Source: Kudoa neothunni (Eukaryota; Cnidaria). From it: 64,000 nt of DNA. The stretch is from assembly GCA_964304625.1 (NCBI GenBank), contig OZ199839.1, positions 8,742,001 to 8,806,000 of the forward strand, read 5' to 3'. Under the pieces are notes generated by a model. The model had not been told where the DNA came from. It worked only from the letters and a program-made list of their open reading frames with translations, and searched no databases. Positions 1 to 10,568 of the stretch are shown in pieces. Made by a program: the position numbers and the translations under genes. The first letter of the stretch is position 1; every line of letters begins with the position of its first letter.

Positions 1-698
1 TTTGCATCAGTTTAATGTTTAAACTATCAAATAATGATGCTGTTTGGTTTCAGTTAAACTATATTTACAGTTATGTTTCTGGCCTATCTTATCCACCACA
101 GCATCCATTGTTGTGTTAAAGAGTTGTTCGTAACTTAAAACTGTCAGAGGAAGATTGTAATCAATCCTATTGATTTCCACAGTCTAAAAATTAAATGGTG
201 CTATAATTAGGTGGCATCCGCTGGAGAAATACCCTCAACGAATCATCCCTATAACCTTCCAGGCCTTCGTCGATCGACAACATAAACAACTCAATTCCAT
301 AATTGTATTTTTGATTGAGTCTTTTCAGCACATAAATTAACACTGTAGAATCTATTTCGAAGGATAAAAAGGTTCTAAAGAAATGATACATTTCAATCAT
401 ATACCCTTCCCACCAGAAGCTCCCAATGCTACTTTATCCCCAGGAGTGAAAATATTGTTTTTGATGATGGTTTCGTGTACTTCTTCTTCGAATTGTTCAC
501 AAAAGCATTGTTTGCATAGTAGTTCTTGCTTTATTAAAAATTTAATGAATTTGTATATATATTAAATTAATTTGATATAATATAATTGGTTAATGAGGGG
601 ATTAGGGATTTAACACCGTTTACAGTAGATAGCAACTAAAATACAGTGCGTCTCCTCTTGACAATAGCTTTTTGTTGACAGCGCACACAGCACAACAT
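1..698 (-). CDS. CTU1: Cytoplasmic tRNA 2-thiolation protein 1 (partial, C-terminus off the left edge)
   Basis: ATP-dependent sulfur transferase that, with CTU2, thiolates the wobble uridine of cytosolic tRNAs for Lys, Gln and Glu. Exons read on the minus strand: 698-645, 528-405, 351-233 and 183 to about 60, joined by introns of 116, 53 and 49 nt. Exon 1 begins [11 protein letters not shown] and supplies the N-terminal zinc-binding cysteines; exon 2 continues with LCKQCF. The PP-loop ATP motif SGGKDS is split by intron 2 (SGGK, then DSTVLIYVL), and splicing restores it exactly. Exon 3 carries [16 protein letters not shown], nearly the family consensus, and exon 4 has [11 protein letters not shown]. 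The gene runs off the window near NCKY, just before the usual CGVFRRQ motif. It is head to head with the next gene, about 75-110 bp away. Family assignment is very secure; exact splice sites are inferred. Confidence 0.9.
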
Positions 699-805
699 TC
701 CAAATGTGATAAAGTATGAGAATTCTTGTTAGAGGCTAGGTTCTAGCGTTAAGTAGCCTTAATTGGTTGGGTATGCGCACGCTTATTTTTTACATCAGGA
801 TTGTC
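699..805. promoter_or_regulatory. Short divergent intergenic region, probable shared promoter
   Basis: Only about 107 bp lie between the CTU1 start codon (minus strand, 698) and the preferred start of the FAM210-like gene (plus strand, 806), or 74 bp if the upstream ATG at 773 is used. Both 5' ends must therefore be driven from this stretch. I see no clear TATA box. The promoter role is inferred from spacing alone. Confidence 0.4.
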
Positions 806-1418
806 ATGCTGCCGTTGCGTGGTACCAGATTCTCTATACTCCATCGGTATAGTCGGTATGCTCGACTCTCCATGATGAAATTCAATGGTACCTACGTGAG
901 GTGGAATTCGACAACAAAATTCAATTCTAAACAATTTACCGCCAGGATACCACCAATCAAAGATCTAATGAATCCGAAAATTCTAGCTAGATTCGTTGCA
1001 TCAAATGGGGCCATTATAATTATCTATGAGATTTTAAATATCACATTCGCTGTTATTTTCTATAAACTGTTTCAATTGTAATTATGAGTGTTGTTGACAT
1101 GAGTGTTTAAGTTGGTTTTCGGTTAGAGGAATTTTAAACCCCAAAAAAGTGTTCCAATTTTTCGGAATCCACAAAACCGAAGAACAGGAAAAAGACAGTT
1201 TTTTACAGAAAAAGATCAACGTCTACTTGGAACGGCTCCAACGTATTGGAATTATCGGAGATCAAGGTGCTAATGCCGACCAGCTTAAACAAGTAGGCAA
1301 AAATCTCTTCTACACCATTGTTATGCTGAAGATATTTATGCCTGTAAAAATGCTTTTATCTGTACTAATTTTTATTATTTTCAAAAGATTAGTCGGTTTT
1401 AAAATTAGAAAAATTTGA
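806..1418 (+). CDS. FAM210/DUF1279-like mitochondrial inner-membrane protein
   Basis: Two exons (806-1077 and 1127-1418) join across a 49-nt intron. Splicing turns two short ORFs into one protein of about 187 aa. Starting at the ATG at 806 gives an N-terminus rich in Arg/Ser with no acidic residues (MLPLRGTRFSILHRYSRYAR), a good mitochondrial targeting peptide; an in-frame ATG at 773 is possible. The body has a hydrophobic segment (IIIIYEILNITFAVIFYKL), a polar linker (GILNPKKVFQFFGIHKTEE), then a second hydrophobic segment preceded by FYTIVMLKIFMPVKML and ending in basic residues. That is the layout of the DUF1279 domain of FAM210A/B (membrane segment, linker, A..Y.L.KI..P.R). FAM210A supports mitochondrial translation in vertebrates. 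Identity rests on domain layout and a few residues, so it is moderate. The gene shares its 5' region with CTU1. Confidence 0.5.
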
Positions 1419-3368
1419 TTTTGTATTATTTCTCAGTGGTTATTTTCTATAAGTTGGTGCGATTGCTCTTGTTAACATTTTTAAGTTTCTATTTTTTCTC
1501 TCTCATTGTTCGGTGTTTTAAATATTAATTAATTAATAAAATAATATTTTTTCTATAGTTATTTTATGAGTATAAATAAGTGTGTATTTGATCTTTAAGT
1601 TGAAAACAGAACTCAGTAAACAATGAAGTGTTTCTCTTTATATTGTAAACCCCATTTTTAAAATGTAACGAGATGTTTTAATTGCGAATTTTAGAAAAAT
1701 AACGGCGAACAACCTATAAATTTATAAATCTATCAAACAGCAAATAATTTATTGTTCAAAGCTCAACTAGAAAAATATTTTATTTAAAAACTACATTCAT
1801 TGAAATGATGAAGATACAAATGCATAACCACCAGATTTTCATCAAGCTGAGTTAAAAATAGAAAAATCTTAATTTAAGATATCAAGGAAAAAAATCATTT
1901 CCTCTAGGAAAACTCTATTCTACGAATTGAATGTATCCCATGTGATATCTATCATTAATACTATATAAATTTGATTCACGTCTGAAATTATTGAAATTAC
2001 AATGATCCTAGTTAATTTATTTCGGAAGATTGTGATACAAATCCTGATGGATATTAACCACAGATCAGAAATTGGAAATGCGAACACTTCTTTTCAGAGA
2101 ACCTAGATTTCTTAATTGTCCTAAGGAATTCATGACTAATACAGTGTCGCACTGCTTAGACGGATTAACAAAAAATGAAGCAAAGTGACTAATGATACTT
2201 TCAAAAATTTTACTCAAAGAAATATTATAATGTTTCTAGAAAAAAAAAAATAATAATAATAATAATTAAGAATCACATTATAAAATTGCTCGAATACAAA
2301 ATACAATAATTGTTTGCGCACACAAAAAAGGACGTAAAATCGATCAATGATGAATTTTCAGTAACTTTTCTCTGGTCCAAAAAGGATTACTGAAAATCGA
2401 TTACCTACTGTATAATGGTATTATGTTTTGTAATAATGGCCACATTCTGAACTTAGAAATGTTTGCGCAATGCAAATTAAAATTGGAATTCATATCGAAA
2501 TATGAAGATATTTCGTCACGAATATAAAATAAATACTAAAATTTTACAGAAAAAATTCTTTAGTTTATTAATTATTTAGATATTGTAATTAAAGCAAAAT
2601 CTAAAATTTACTTTTTTACAATAAATTTTCATAATGATTTCATTTTATTATATAAAATGCATTTTTTAGTTTAAATGTAGGATTTATAATTTATACGAAA
2701 ATAATAAAAACTGATTATTGATTTGAATAATTTTTTAGAGTAATTACTTAAATTTAATTTAAACAGTAATATCTACATAACATATTATAATTTATCTTTC
2801 GACTAGAAATAAAGTGACTGCTACACAAAAGTTATAAAACAAATGAAATTTTGCGCGTGCGCGTTCAACTAAACTGAAAATTCAACAAATTCTTCATTAA
2901 TCTTATATGTTCATAAAATGCGCATTGGATTCTGCAAAGTAATTTTAGATGAGTATTGTTTCAAAATGTAGATGAAAGTTACTAATCTGACGTAACAAGT
3001 ATACTTTGCAAAAATCGCTCAACATTTAAGAGAAAATTCACTTTATAATTTATTTATACCAATAATTCACACCCTATTTTAATAATATATTTTACAAGAA
3101 CTAAATAAATAGAAATACAAAAAATGTCGGAAACTGAAGCCAGCCTCGCATATAGAATATAAACTGAGAATAAACAAGAAATCAAAATGAAAAACAATTC
3201 GGGTTATTATTTCACATCTAAAATTTTAAAAATCCAATAATTTATTGATTATTCTCAGCGGATTTTTAGTTTCGAATAATTTTTTATGTGTACACGAACA
3301 TTAACGAGAGCACGAATGGCGATTACCTGCCTCGATCTGATCCTATACATTCGAATAAATAATATTTA
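1419..3368. other. AT-rich intergenic region
   Basis: About 1.95 kb with stop codons in all frames and no family similarity I can see. It contains a short (AAT)n run near 2250 and, at about 2395-2413, a motif TTACCTACTGTATAA that recurs near 49,980 and in altered form at 40,311, so part of it may be transposon-derived. Confidence 0.5.
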
Positions 3369-5598
3369 ATGAGCGAAAAACTTGAATGCCAAACATGCGG
3401 CAATACTGAGTTGTTTGAGGAGGATTGCACTTATTATTGTAATCGTTGCGGATCGCAATCCCAAGTAATGGACGCATTTGTATTCGGATTTAATGCTGTT
3501 CCCTCCTCCTCCTAAAGGTAGCAGCAAAATCCAGTCAGGTTCAACCAACGTGTTATTCGGCGCCGAAGACACAAAGGGTTGCCAAATCGAAATATAACGC
3601 TAAGAATGACGGTAAAAAATTAATGAAAAATACCACAAATAAATATCACAAAATAATTAGTTCAACAAAGTAAAGAAGCCTATAAACGTTTGTATTCCAC
3701 CTATGAGAATGCTCAGATAATACTAAAAGCCTTTTTCAAATCGATACAAGATGAACTCCCATCTGACCAACTTCAACATATTGAAGTACATTTCCTCCGG
3801 TGGAATCAGATAAAATTCGTTGTATTTGGTGAATAATTATGATTGGTAGAAATCAGTCGGTATGATGTGGATGAATTATTTGGAACGAAACAACATATTT
3901 GATCCATCGAAAATTACAAAAAATCGCTTCTCTCGTCTTCACTCAAGTGATTTGGAGTTTATGAAAAGTCTCGAAGAGAAGATCGATGCATTAAATGATC
4001 AGAAAAGCAAAAAAGCCGATGCCAATTCCAATGAAATTATCGAGAATATCGAGAATAATAATGACCTCGACCCTACCGGGAGGAACGGTCGTCTTTTTAT
4101 TGTAAATTCCAACCGGATGTTATGCATTTTGTTTGTTGCTCTTAAGCACAACTATATTAAAGTTACATATCGAGATTTTTTAAAGTAAACAGTATTAAAC
4201 ACGCCTACAAAATTCCTACCAACTCAATTTTAATGGTCATTTCTAGTTGGACCACATCAAACAAAATACCTTTTTACGATTCGCACAAAATCCTGCCAAT
4301 GAATACCGAATTCAGTGCTTTGATCCAGTTTTTGTTTTCACCTAAAAGGATGTACATTGGTTTTAAGTTCTATTCGGTAGCTTACGAGGTGTACATGAAA
4401 ATGAATTGGTTTTCCAACGAAGCAGTTGAGCAGAATAATGTCCGTAGTTATATTGAAAAAACTGTTGGCGATCTTCATTTACCAGGTGAATAATTATGCT
4501 TCCAACTGAGCATTCATCTTTAATAATCATCTACATTCAATATTCATTTCATTTCGTTTCATCAATATATAAATGTACATGTATAGACGAAATTACTGTT
4601 ATTGCCAATGATTTGTATGATATTTGGCACACCTACGCCAAATCTGCGTTGCGAACGGCGTATTTATTTCGAGAAATGATTATACTTCCTGAAATTTACG
4701 CGATGGCGTTGGTGATTATTGCCACCAAATTTTACTTCTATGTTCTCTGGATGATAATTTCTAACAGTGAGGAATTTAATGTAGATTTCTTAAGTAATTT
4801 ATTCCGGTCTACGCACTCTTCGAACATCGTTCAAAATACTCATTTAACTTATTGTTATATATAGCTCAAAAGTACAATATTGATAAGGACCTATTGGAGA
4901 ATGCTATGTAATTTAGTGGAGCCGTTTTATCTCAACATTGTTCAATTACTACCCTTAGAAACGTCCAATCCACTTATTGGAACGCTTGGAAAAAAGATAT
5001 TTCCTATATTTTGTTGAGATTTTTTGTTGATAACAACAGTTTCGGCTCTTTACATGATAGTTATGACACTGTGTTTGAGGATCTGATGAAAGATCCAACC
5101 CAATCCCATTTATTTTCTCATTTTGAAACTCTCTCCAAGACACGTCCTAGAAATCGCAAGTATTTCTCATAGCATAACTCAACTGAATTCAACTACATTC
5201 TTAATTCTATTAATAATAAAATAAATATATTTGTTGTATTTGTCTTTTGATATTTCAATAGAAACTACTCCAACCTGGAATTGGCATCCATTAAAAAGAT
5301 CAAAAATCTCCTCAACTCTTGGCCCACCTCTCCATCTATTAAACAAACAAATTCTTCAACTTCTAAAGACCCAACCACTATTAAGATTAAATCATTCGTT
5401 CTAACTGACATCACTGCTGTTTCATTCGATTTCATTCTGAACAACCTCAAAAATGTTCTAATCGATTACTATCAACCTAATTGTTTCAACGAAAACACTG
5501 AATTTGATTTCTTAGTAGATATTAGCTCGAAATATGTTTCTCTACATTCGAAGTACATTTTAGATGTAGTTAATGCTGTGGAGGAGCAACTGTGTTAA
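3369..5598 (+). CDS. TAF1B: TAF1B/Rrn7-like RNA polymerase I initiation factor
   Basis: TFIIB-like subunit of the SL1/core factor that recruits RNA polymerase I to rDNA promoters. I join nine exons: 3369-3464, 3518-3611, 3661-3828, 3857-4184, 4247-4485, 4587-4793, 4865-4907, 4959-5159 and 5262-5598. This gives about 570 aa, close to human TAF1B (588). Residues 1-30 form the zinc ribbon: CQTCG, then CTYYCNRCG. The next exons carry the cyclin-fold region (AYKRLYSTYENAQIILKAFF, then RMLCILFVALKHNYI), followed by DFLNWTTSNKIPFYDS, which matches the family segment ending in a G.IPY-like motif, and LPD...LPEIYAMALVIIATKFYF. Single ORFs end at stops, but each falls inside a GT..AG intron of 28-102 nt and phases agree at every junction. 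The 28-nt intron (3829-3856) is unusually short. NFRKB starts 46 bp downstream on the same strand. Confidence 0.85.
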
Positions 5599-5644
5599 TA
5601 TTATTGTTTTTCTTCGTTCGCGCACGCGCATCGATAGTTAATAA

Positions 5645-8423
5645 ATGCAACCAGAGTTAGACACCACAACCAATGTATCTATTCTACTCTATCATTTCAT
5701 AAATTCATCAATTTTTATCGAGCATGTTATAGTATGAGTTGTTCGCGAAACAGTTCACATACGAAAAATGGCTCCAGCTTTCAACCGAAGATAAATACCA
5801 ACTGGCTGTATGTTAGACTATCGTCGGATTTTCTAACAAATTTTTGTTCGTAGAAATTTTTAAACTTGTACAAACACAAACACTCAAATACTCCAATCGA
5901 TATCTCTCAACTGGATGAATATGTGAGGTTGGCAATCATTCGTTTTAATCTGGCTTAATTTTCGGCGGTTATTATAGGAACATATTTGGACAACTGGATA
6001 ATTTTGTCTATGGAAATCCTATAGAATCGTTGTATTTTAAGATGAGGGGTAGTGCAAATTGAAATCAATACTAGCGATAACGCGTTATAGTTAATTATTG
6101 GGCACCATGTAACGAAAAGAAGCGTTCAAATTTAAAATTATTGTCCAGAGATTATACCTTGGTATACATTAATATGTGGGTGGGAGTTGTAATCGAAAAT
6201 ATTTTTTGTGTAAGATGAGACAAAAACAATGGATGGTAACACAAGCGATCCATACACTGGAGTTGAGAAAAGTGATTCGTCATCGCAAATAATTTACTTT
6301 TTTAATGATGGATTAAGCAATTTTTCAAGAGGTTTCTAAATGAGAGTATGACTATGAATGGTAGCAATTTGATCGCACCCAAAAAGTAGAATATAGTTTT
6401 TAAACGAGATCAATACAAATTATTGGTATTCCCAGAATTAAATCAAACTACAACAACAGCATTAAAGCAAAAGCAATGGCATTCGCTAATCGAAAAGTTG
6501 AAGAGTATTTTATAGATAGATAGATTGTTGTTGTTGTTGTTGTTGTTGGTTAGATAAACAGATGTTGTTTAGAATATTCGCCAAACACACGACAACTCCC
6601 AATTCTAATGTGCTTATTTATCGATTGGCCTTAAATTGAATTTTCGACAGGAAACTAACAGTGTTAATGAGATCAAGAGCATTATTCCTTTATATCTAAA
6701 GAAGGAAGATTTAAAGAAGGTGAACATGATTTGTGTCTAGAAATAGCTAAGTTATTGTAAATCTATGGATGTGTAGATCCAATGTGAATCGAGAAAAAGA
6801 TCCGCGTCCTCTGCACAATTATACGATAGAACCGCTACACTTAAGGATACAGAAAACCTTGCCCCGTCGTTAAGCCTTAGTCGTAATGTATCACAATCAC
6901 AGTTATCACTAAGAACAAGCAATGATATAATCAATAACAAAAATATTTCTATCCCACCAATAGGCCAACCTTTCTTGACGCCTAATACTGCTGCTTTACC
7001 CCAATTGATCACACTCGACAGCCATCAATCTACAACTGGCGGTATGAAATCAATACCCAATTTTGGGCAAGATTCTCAAATTTTCCCCATCAATATTGAT
7101 GGTAATCGTTCGGCAGTTAAAATGATACCATCAATGTATGATGAATCGTCCAAATCCTCATTGTTTGCATTACTTCGAAATGTGATGTTATCAATGCCTC
7201 AATATTCGATCACAGTGGAACAAGTGAGCGTTGGTTTGTATAAGTGAAAATTTATAGACATTACGGTAGGCGAAAAATTACGTCAACGATTACATGAAAC
7301 ACCATCAACTGTTGAACTGGTGCAAGTGTCCTCCACTTATCACCAGCAAAATACCTGAAGCCTTGTTCTATCTCTCTGGCAAATTAAGCGCTACTCACAT
7401 ACCAAATTTTGTGACTTTTGTCAAACACTCACTAGGCTCCTATCATGAGTTTGATGATCCCACTTTTGTGTGGACCGAACCCAACCTCTCCATCGCCAAC
7501 GATAATGTATTGTTGATGCTCTGTCAACATTGGGCTACATTTGATTGTCGTCAAAATCCCTTCTATCTTGTCCCCTCACCTGGGTACGATATTAATGATA
7601 ATTTAAATCATTATGATTACGTTGAAAATATTTTTTCATATCGATCACATTATCTGTTTAGGCAGACGTTTTGCATCTCTGCACGACCCGAAATGACATT
7701 TCATCAACAAGTAATTTGTATGAGTGAGTTAATCGATAATAAAGGGATTTTCTGCTACAGGAAACTGAACGTTTTGCCAACCCCACTATTTGTTATCGTT
7801 ACTTCCAAAATTCAAACTACTATTTGGTTGGTCCAATCAAAGTATGATTTTTTTTTGAATCGAAGCGATAGGTGATGTACGGGTTTTTAGGGAATTAATT
7901 CGAATGATGCTTCTATCTCCAGGGATGATTCCAACAACAAAGCACGCGCTCACAATCTACTCATCTCCAATCGTCCCCATTTTCTCACGCTGTCACGTAT
8001 AATCAAAGATGCGGTTGCTAGACTTCCTGGTGGCTGTGGAAACAGAAAAGCGGTTCGTTTTGTGAGATTTTATTTTTGTGTATTTTTGATTAGATTTTTG
8101 AGAATCTTCTCAACTCCCAATATCTACTTCCTGATTTCGATCAACACAATGCATGTTTAATTTTTCTGTTGAAACCAACTTATTCGGCCTTAGATTCTGA
8201 ATCTTATCAGTTCCTACCTGGATAGAGTCAACTCCGGAAAAGATGCTTTCGTCAAGTATGACCCCATCGAGAAAAAATGGCGTTATCTAAGTGTTGGATA
8301 TTCACCCGAGCAACTGTGTAGTTCACGTTATTGTCTATGTGAGTCCTAAAAACTGTTTCTATAGATACAATTTATCGGGCTGATAACGCCATATCCAGAG
8401 TGAAAAAAATCCATTACCTCTAA
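5645..8423 (+). CDS. NFRKB: NFRKB-like subunit of the INO80 chromatin-remodelling complex
   Basis: Nuclear factor related to kappa-B-binding protein (INO80G). It carries a DEUBAD domain, binds UCH37 and has a winged-helix domain. Exons read: 5645-5674 (MQPELDTTTN), 5733-5807, 5854-5927, 5978-6048, 6091-6161, a poorly resolved Ser/Thr-rich middle (6162-7223), 7270-7710, 7761-7841, 7891-8052, 8094-8167, then 8211 onward. DEUBAD: YEKWLQLSTEDKYQLAKFLN and FGQLDNFVYGNPIESLYFK (family W..LS..Q...L..FLP / F.FGNPL...F). Winged-helix part: SLFALLRNVMLSMPQYSITV, ALFYLSGK, TERFANPTICYRYF, GPIKG, NNKARAHNLLISNRPHFLTL, DAVARLPGG, DRVNSGKDAFVKYDPIEKKW, colinear with the vertebrate protein. The end is either a TAA at 8347-8349 or, if a 26-nt intron is removed, the TAA at 8421-8423. 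The middle exons need transcripts. Confidence 0.85.
6525..6548 (+). repeat. (TTG)8 microsatellite inside NFRKB
   Basis: Eight tandem TTG units in the NFRKB span, directly after an exon-like frame that ends at a stop. It is probably intronic. Confidence 0.8.
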
Positions 8424-8594
8424 GCAATAACTTGACTATTGATTAATCTATTTTGTCTGTGTTATTTTTCGAATCTGAGGTTTTGAAACTTCCTTTCAAT
8501 GTAAAATTTATCCAACTTTTCAATTAAATTGCTTTGGGTTAAGGACTATAGAAACGTCAAATGAGATTTTTTACCCGAGTGTTTTAATCAGTTG

Positions 8595-8626
<32 letters not shown>

Positions 8627-10568
8627 GACATAATATATAAGAAAATTATTTTTATTTATTGCAGCCAAGTTAAATAATTTTAAATATTAATCATTTCATG
8701 ATACATACAAAACATATATGCAAATTTTAAGCCATTGTTAACCAACGTGGGTCCCACCAATGACAAGTGAAAACATTTTGGTGAGGCATAGAAATGTTTG
8801 AACGTTTAATGAATCGCTCTGATGGAATGCGGAAAATTCTGAGTATTGGTTTGTTTTTTTTTTGTTTACAAGGTCAAACTCCTAAAGCGATTCGTTAGGT
8901 TATGAAGTTGGGGCCTTCTCCATTTACGCTGTAGGCACCGCAACGTCATATTAAGACGACTTCCGTTTATGCGATAATGTGGGATTTTAACCCACAAAAC
9001 ACATCCTCGTTTTAGAGCAATCACCATCCCAACCATACCCTGGACTAACCCAGAATTTGTTTAGGAAAGTCTTTTGAATTCTGAACGGGGCGGGCGTCGG
9101 CTCTACGGAAACCTCCTACTGGATTTTATTTCGTCCCTGTACCCTCGCATTAATGAGAACTCGAGTTCTACCCTTCCGCCAGATTCCCCTCCCAGCCGCA
9201 AAAAAAACCACGATAAATCGTAAATCCTTGCTATTAGATTACTACTGCTTTCCTTCTTAATTTGGATTAGGAGTACAGAAACGCTAGGACTAGGCCTCAA
9301 ATTGGCTACCTTACAGTAAGTGAGTTCGACCTAACACCACCAGGCCATATTGTTCAGGCCTCTTTTGAGTATTGATAATTGATACGACACGGCTGATAGT
9401 GAGATAATTGAGCAGATTGACGTACTTTGAAGTCATTGTCGCTTGTTTTTAAGTGATTATTAATATCACAAAAATACAACAAGCAATGGTTAATCATATC
9501 AAAATTAATAATAATATTTAACGTGTACTTCACCCCAATAGAATTAGAATGGTTTGAATCTCAATCTTGTCTCATTTATAATAATGTATCCGCTTTTTTA
9601 TTAAACCTGATATAGCATTGATTCATTTTGCACTTTACTATTTATTCTCGGTTCATTAGCCCCATGTATATAAAAGCCCTCCCGAATGAAAATAAAATTA
9701 CTACGAAAATTCACATACCATGATGCTGTTTTGGATGGAATGAATAATTAACGATGTTAATTTTTAAAGTCCATCGTTAACTAAAGTTAGATTTGTCCGA
9801 ACACATTTTAATGTTAATTAGAAAGCAAGTATATATTAATTTCTTTCAAATTTTAATGTGATAAAGAGTTTTATTAAGTTATAAACAGTTTAATTGGAAA
9901 AATCAATACTTTTAAGAAAGGTGGGGAATGGAACTATTTTTCGAGAAAAAATGGCGCGAGATAGAAAAAAGATTGGGAAAGACTGATTTCAACATTTATT
10001 TTATCTACTTTTTCGTAATCGTTATTTTTATCAAATTCTATACATTAATAATTTATTTATCTTAAATTCAATTTTACTTCATCTGAAAATTAATGTTTTA
10101 TTCAAAAATAAAAAATCACTATAGTTGGGGAAATACTTTTACGATTAAAATCACAAAAGTATATTTTAAATAATTCAAATCTATTATTAAAACACTAAAA
10201 TTCTAGTTTTTAACATTAATTTGATCCAATAATTATGTTTAATTTAAATAAATTAATGTTAGCATTAATAATTCTGTCTGTAAATTATATTCAAAATTAT
10301 ACTCAAAATTGTTAAATATTTTAAAATATGTATATTATTTATTAGATCAATATTTGAAGTATTATAATCAATAGAAGAACGTTATTTAAAAGTTTACGTT
10401 ATATTTTTGGTAGAGATCCAAATACCTGGACTCTACAGTGAAATACAAAATATAAATTTTTTGATATACTATTTTATTTTAATAAATTTAATAATCCTAA
10501 TATTTATGAAAAAACCGAAGATCAACTATTACTACAAAATTTTCGTATAAAAAATAATATTTATTATT
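8424..10568. other. Intergenic region with a GC-richer island (8870-9360)
   Basis: No gene is recognised. An (ATT)n run lies at about 8597-8626. From about 8870 to 9360 the base composition is clearly less AT-rich than the surroundings. I see no coherent protein frame there; a 65-codon minus-strand ORF (9103-9300) resembles nothing I know. The island may be part of an interspersed repeat. The segment 9600-10,568 is plain AT-rich DNA. Confidence 0.35.

Noticed and set aside
749-934. Minus-strand ORF MFRIEFCCRIPPH...
   Set aside because: Opposite-strand shadow of the FAM210-like first exon; no coding-like features of its own.
3366-3572. Minus-strand ORF over the TAF1B start
   Set aside because: Shadow of the zinc-ribbon exon on the other strand.
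4901-4925. In-frame TAA in TAF1B suggesting a pseudogene
   Set aside because: The TAA is inside a 51-nt GT..AG intron (4908-4958) that preserves phase and family alignment.
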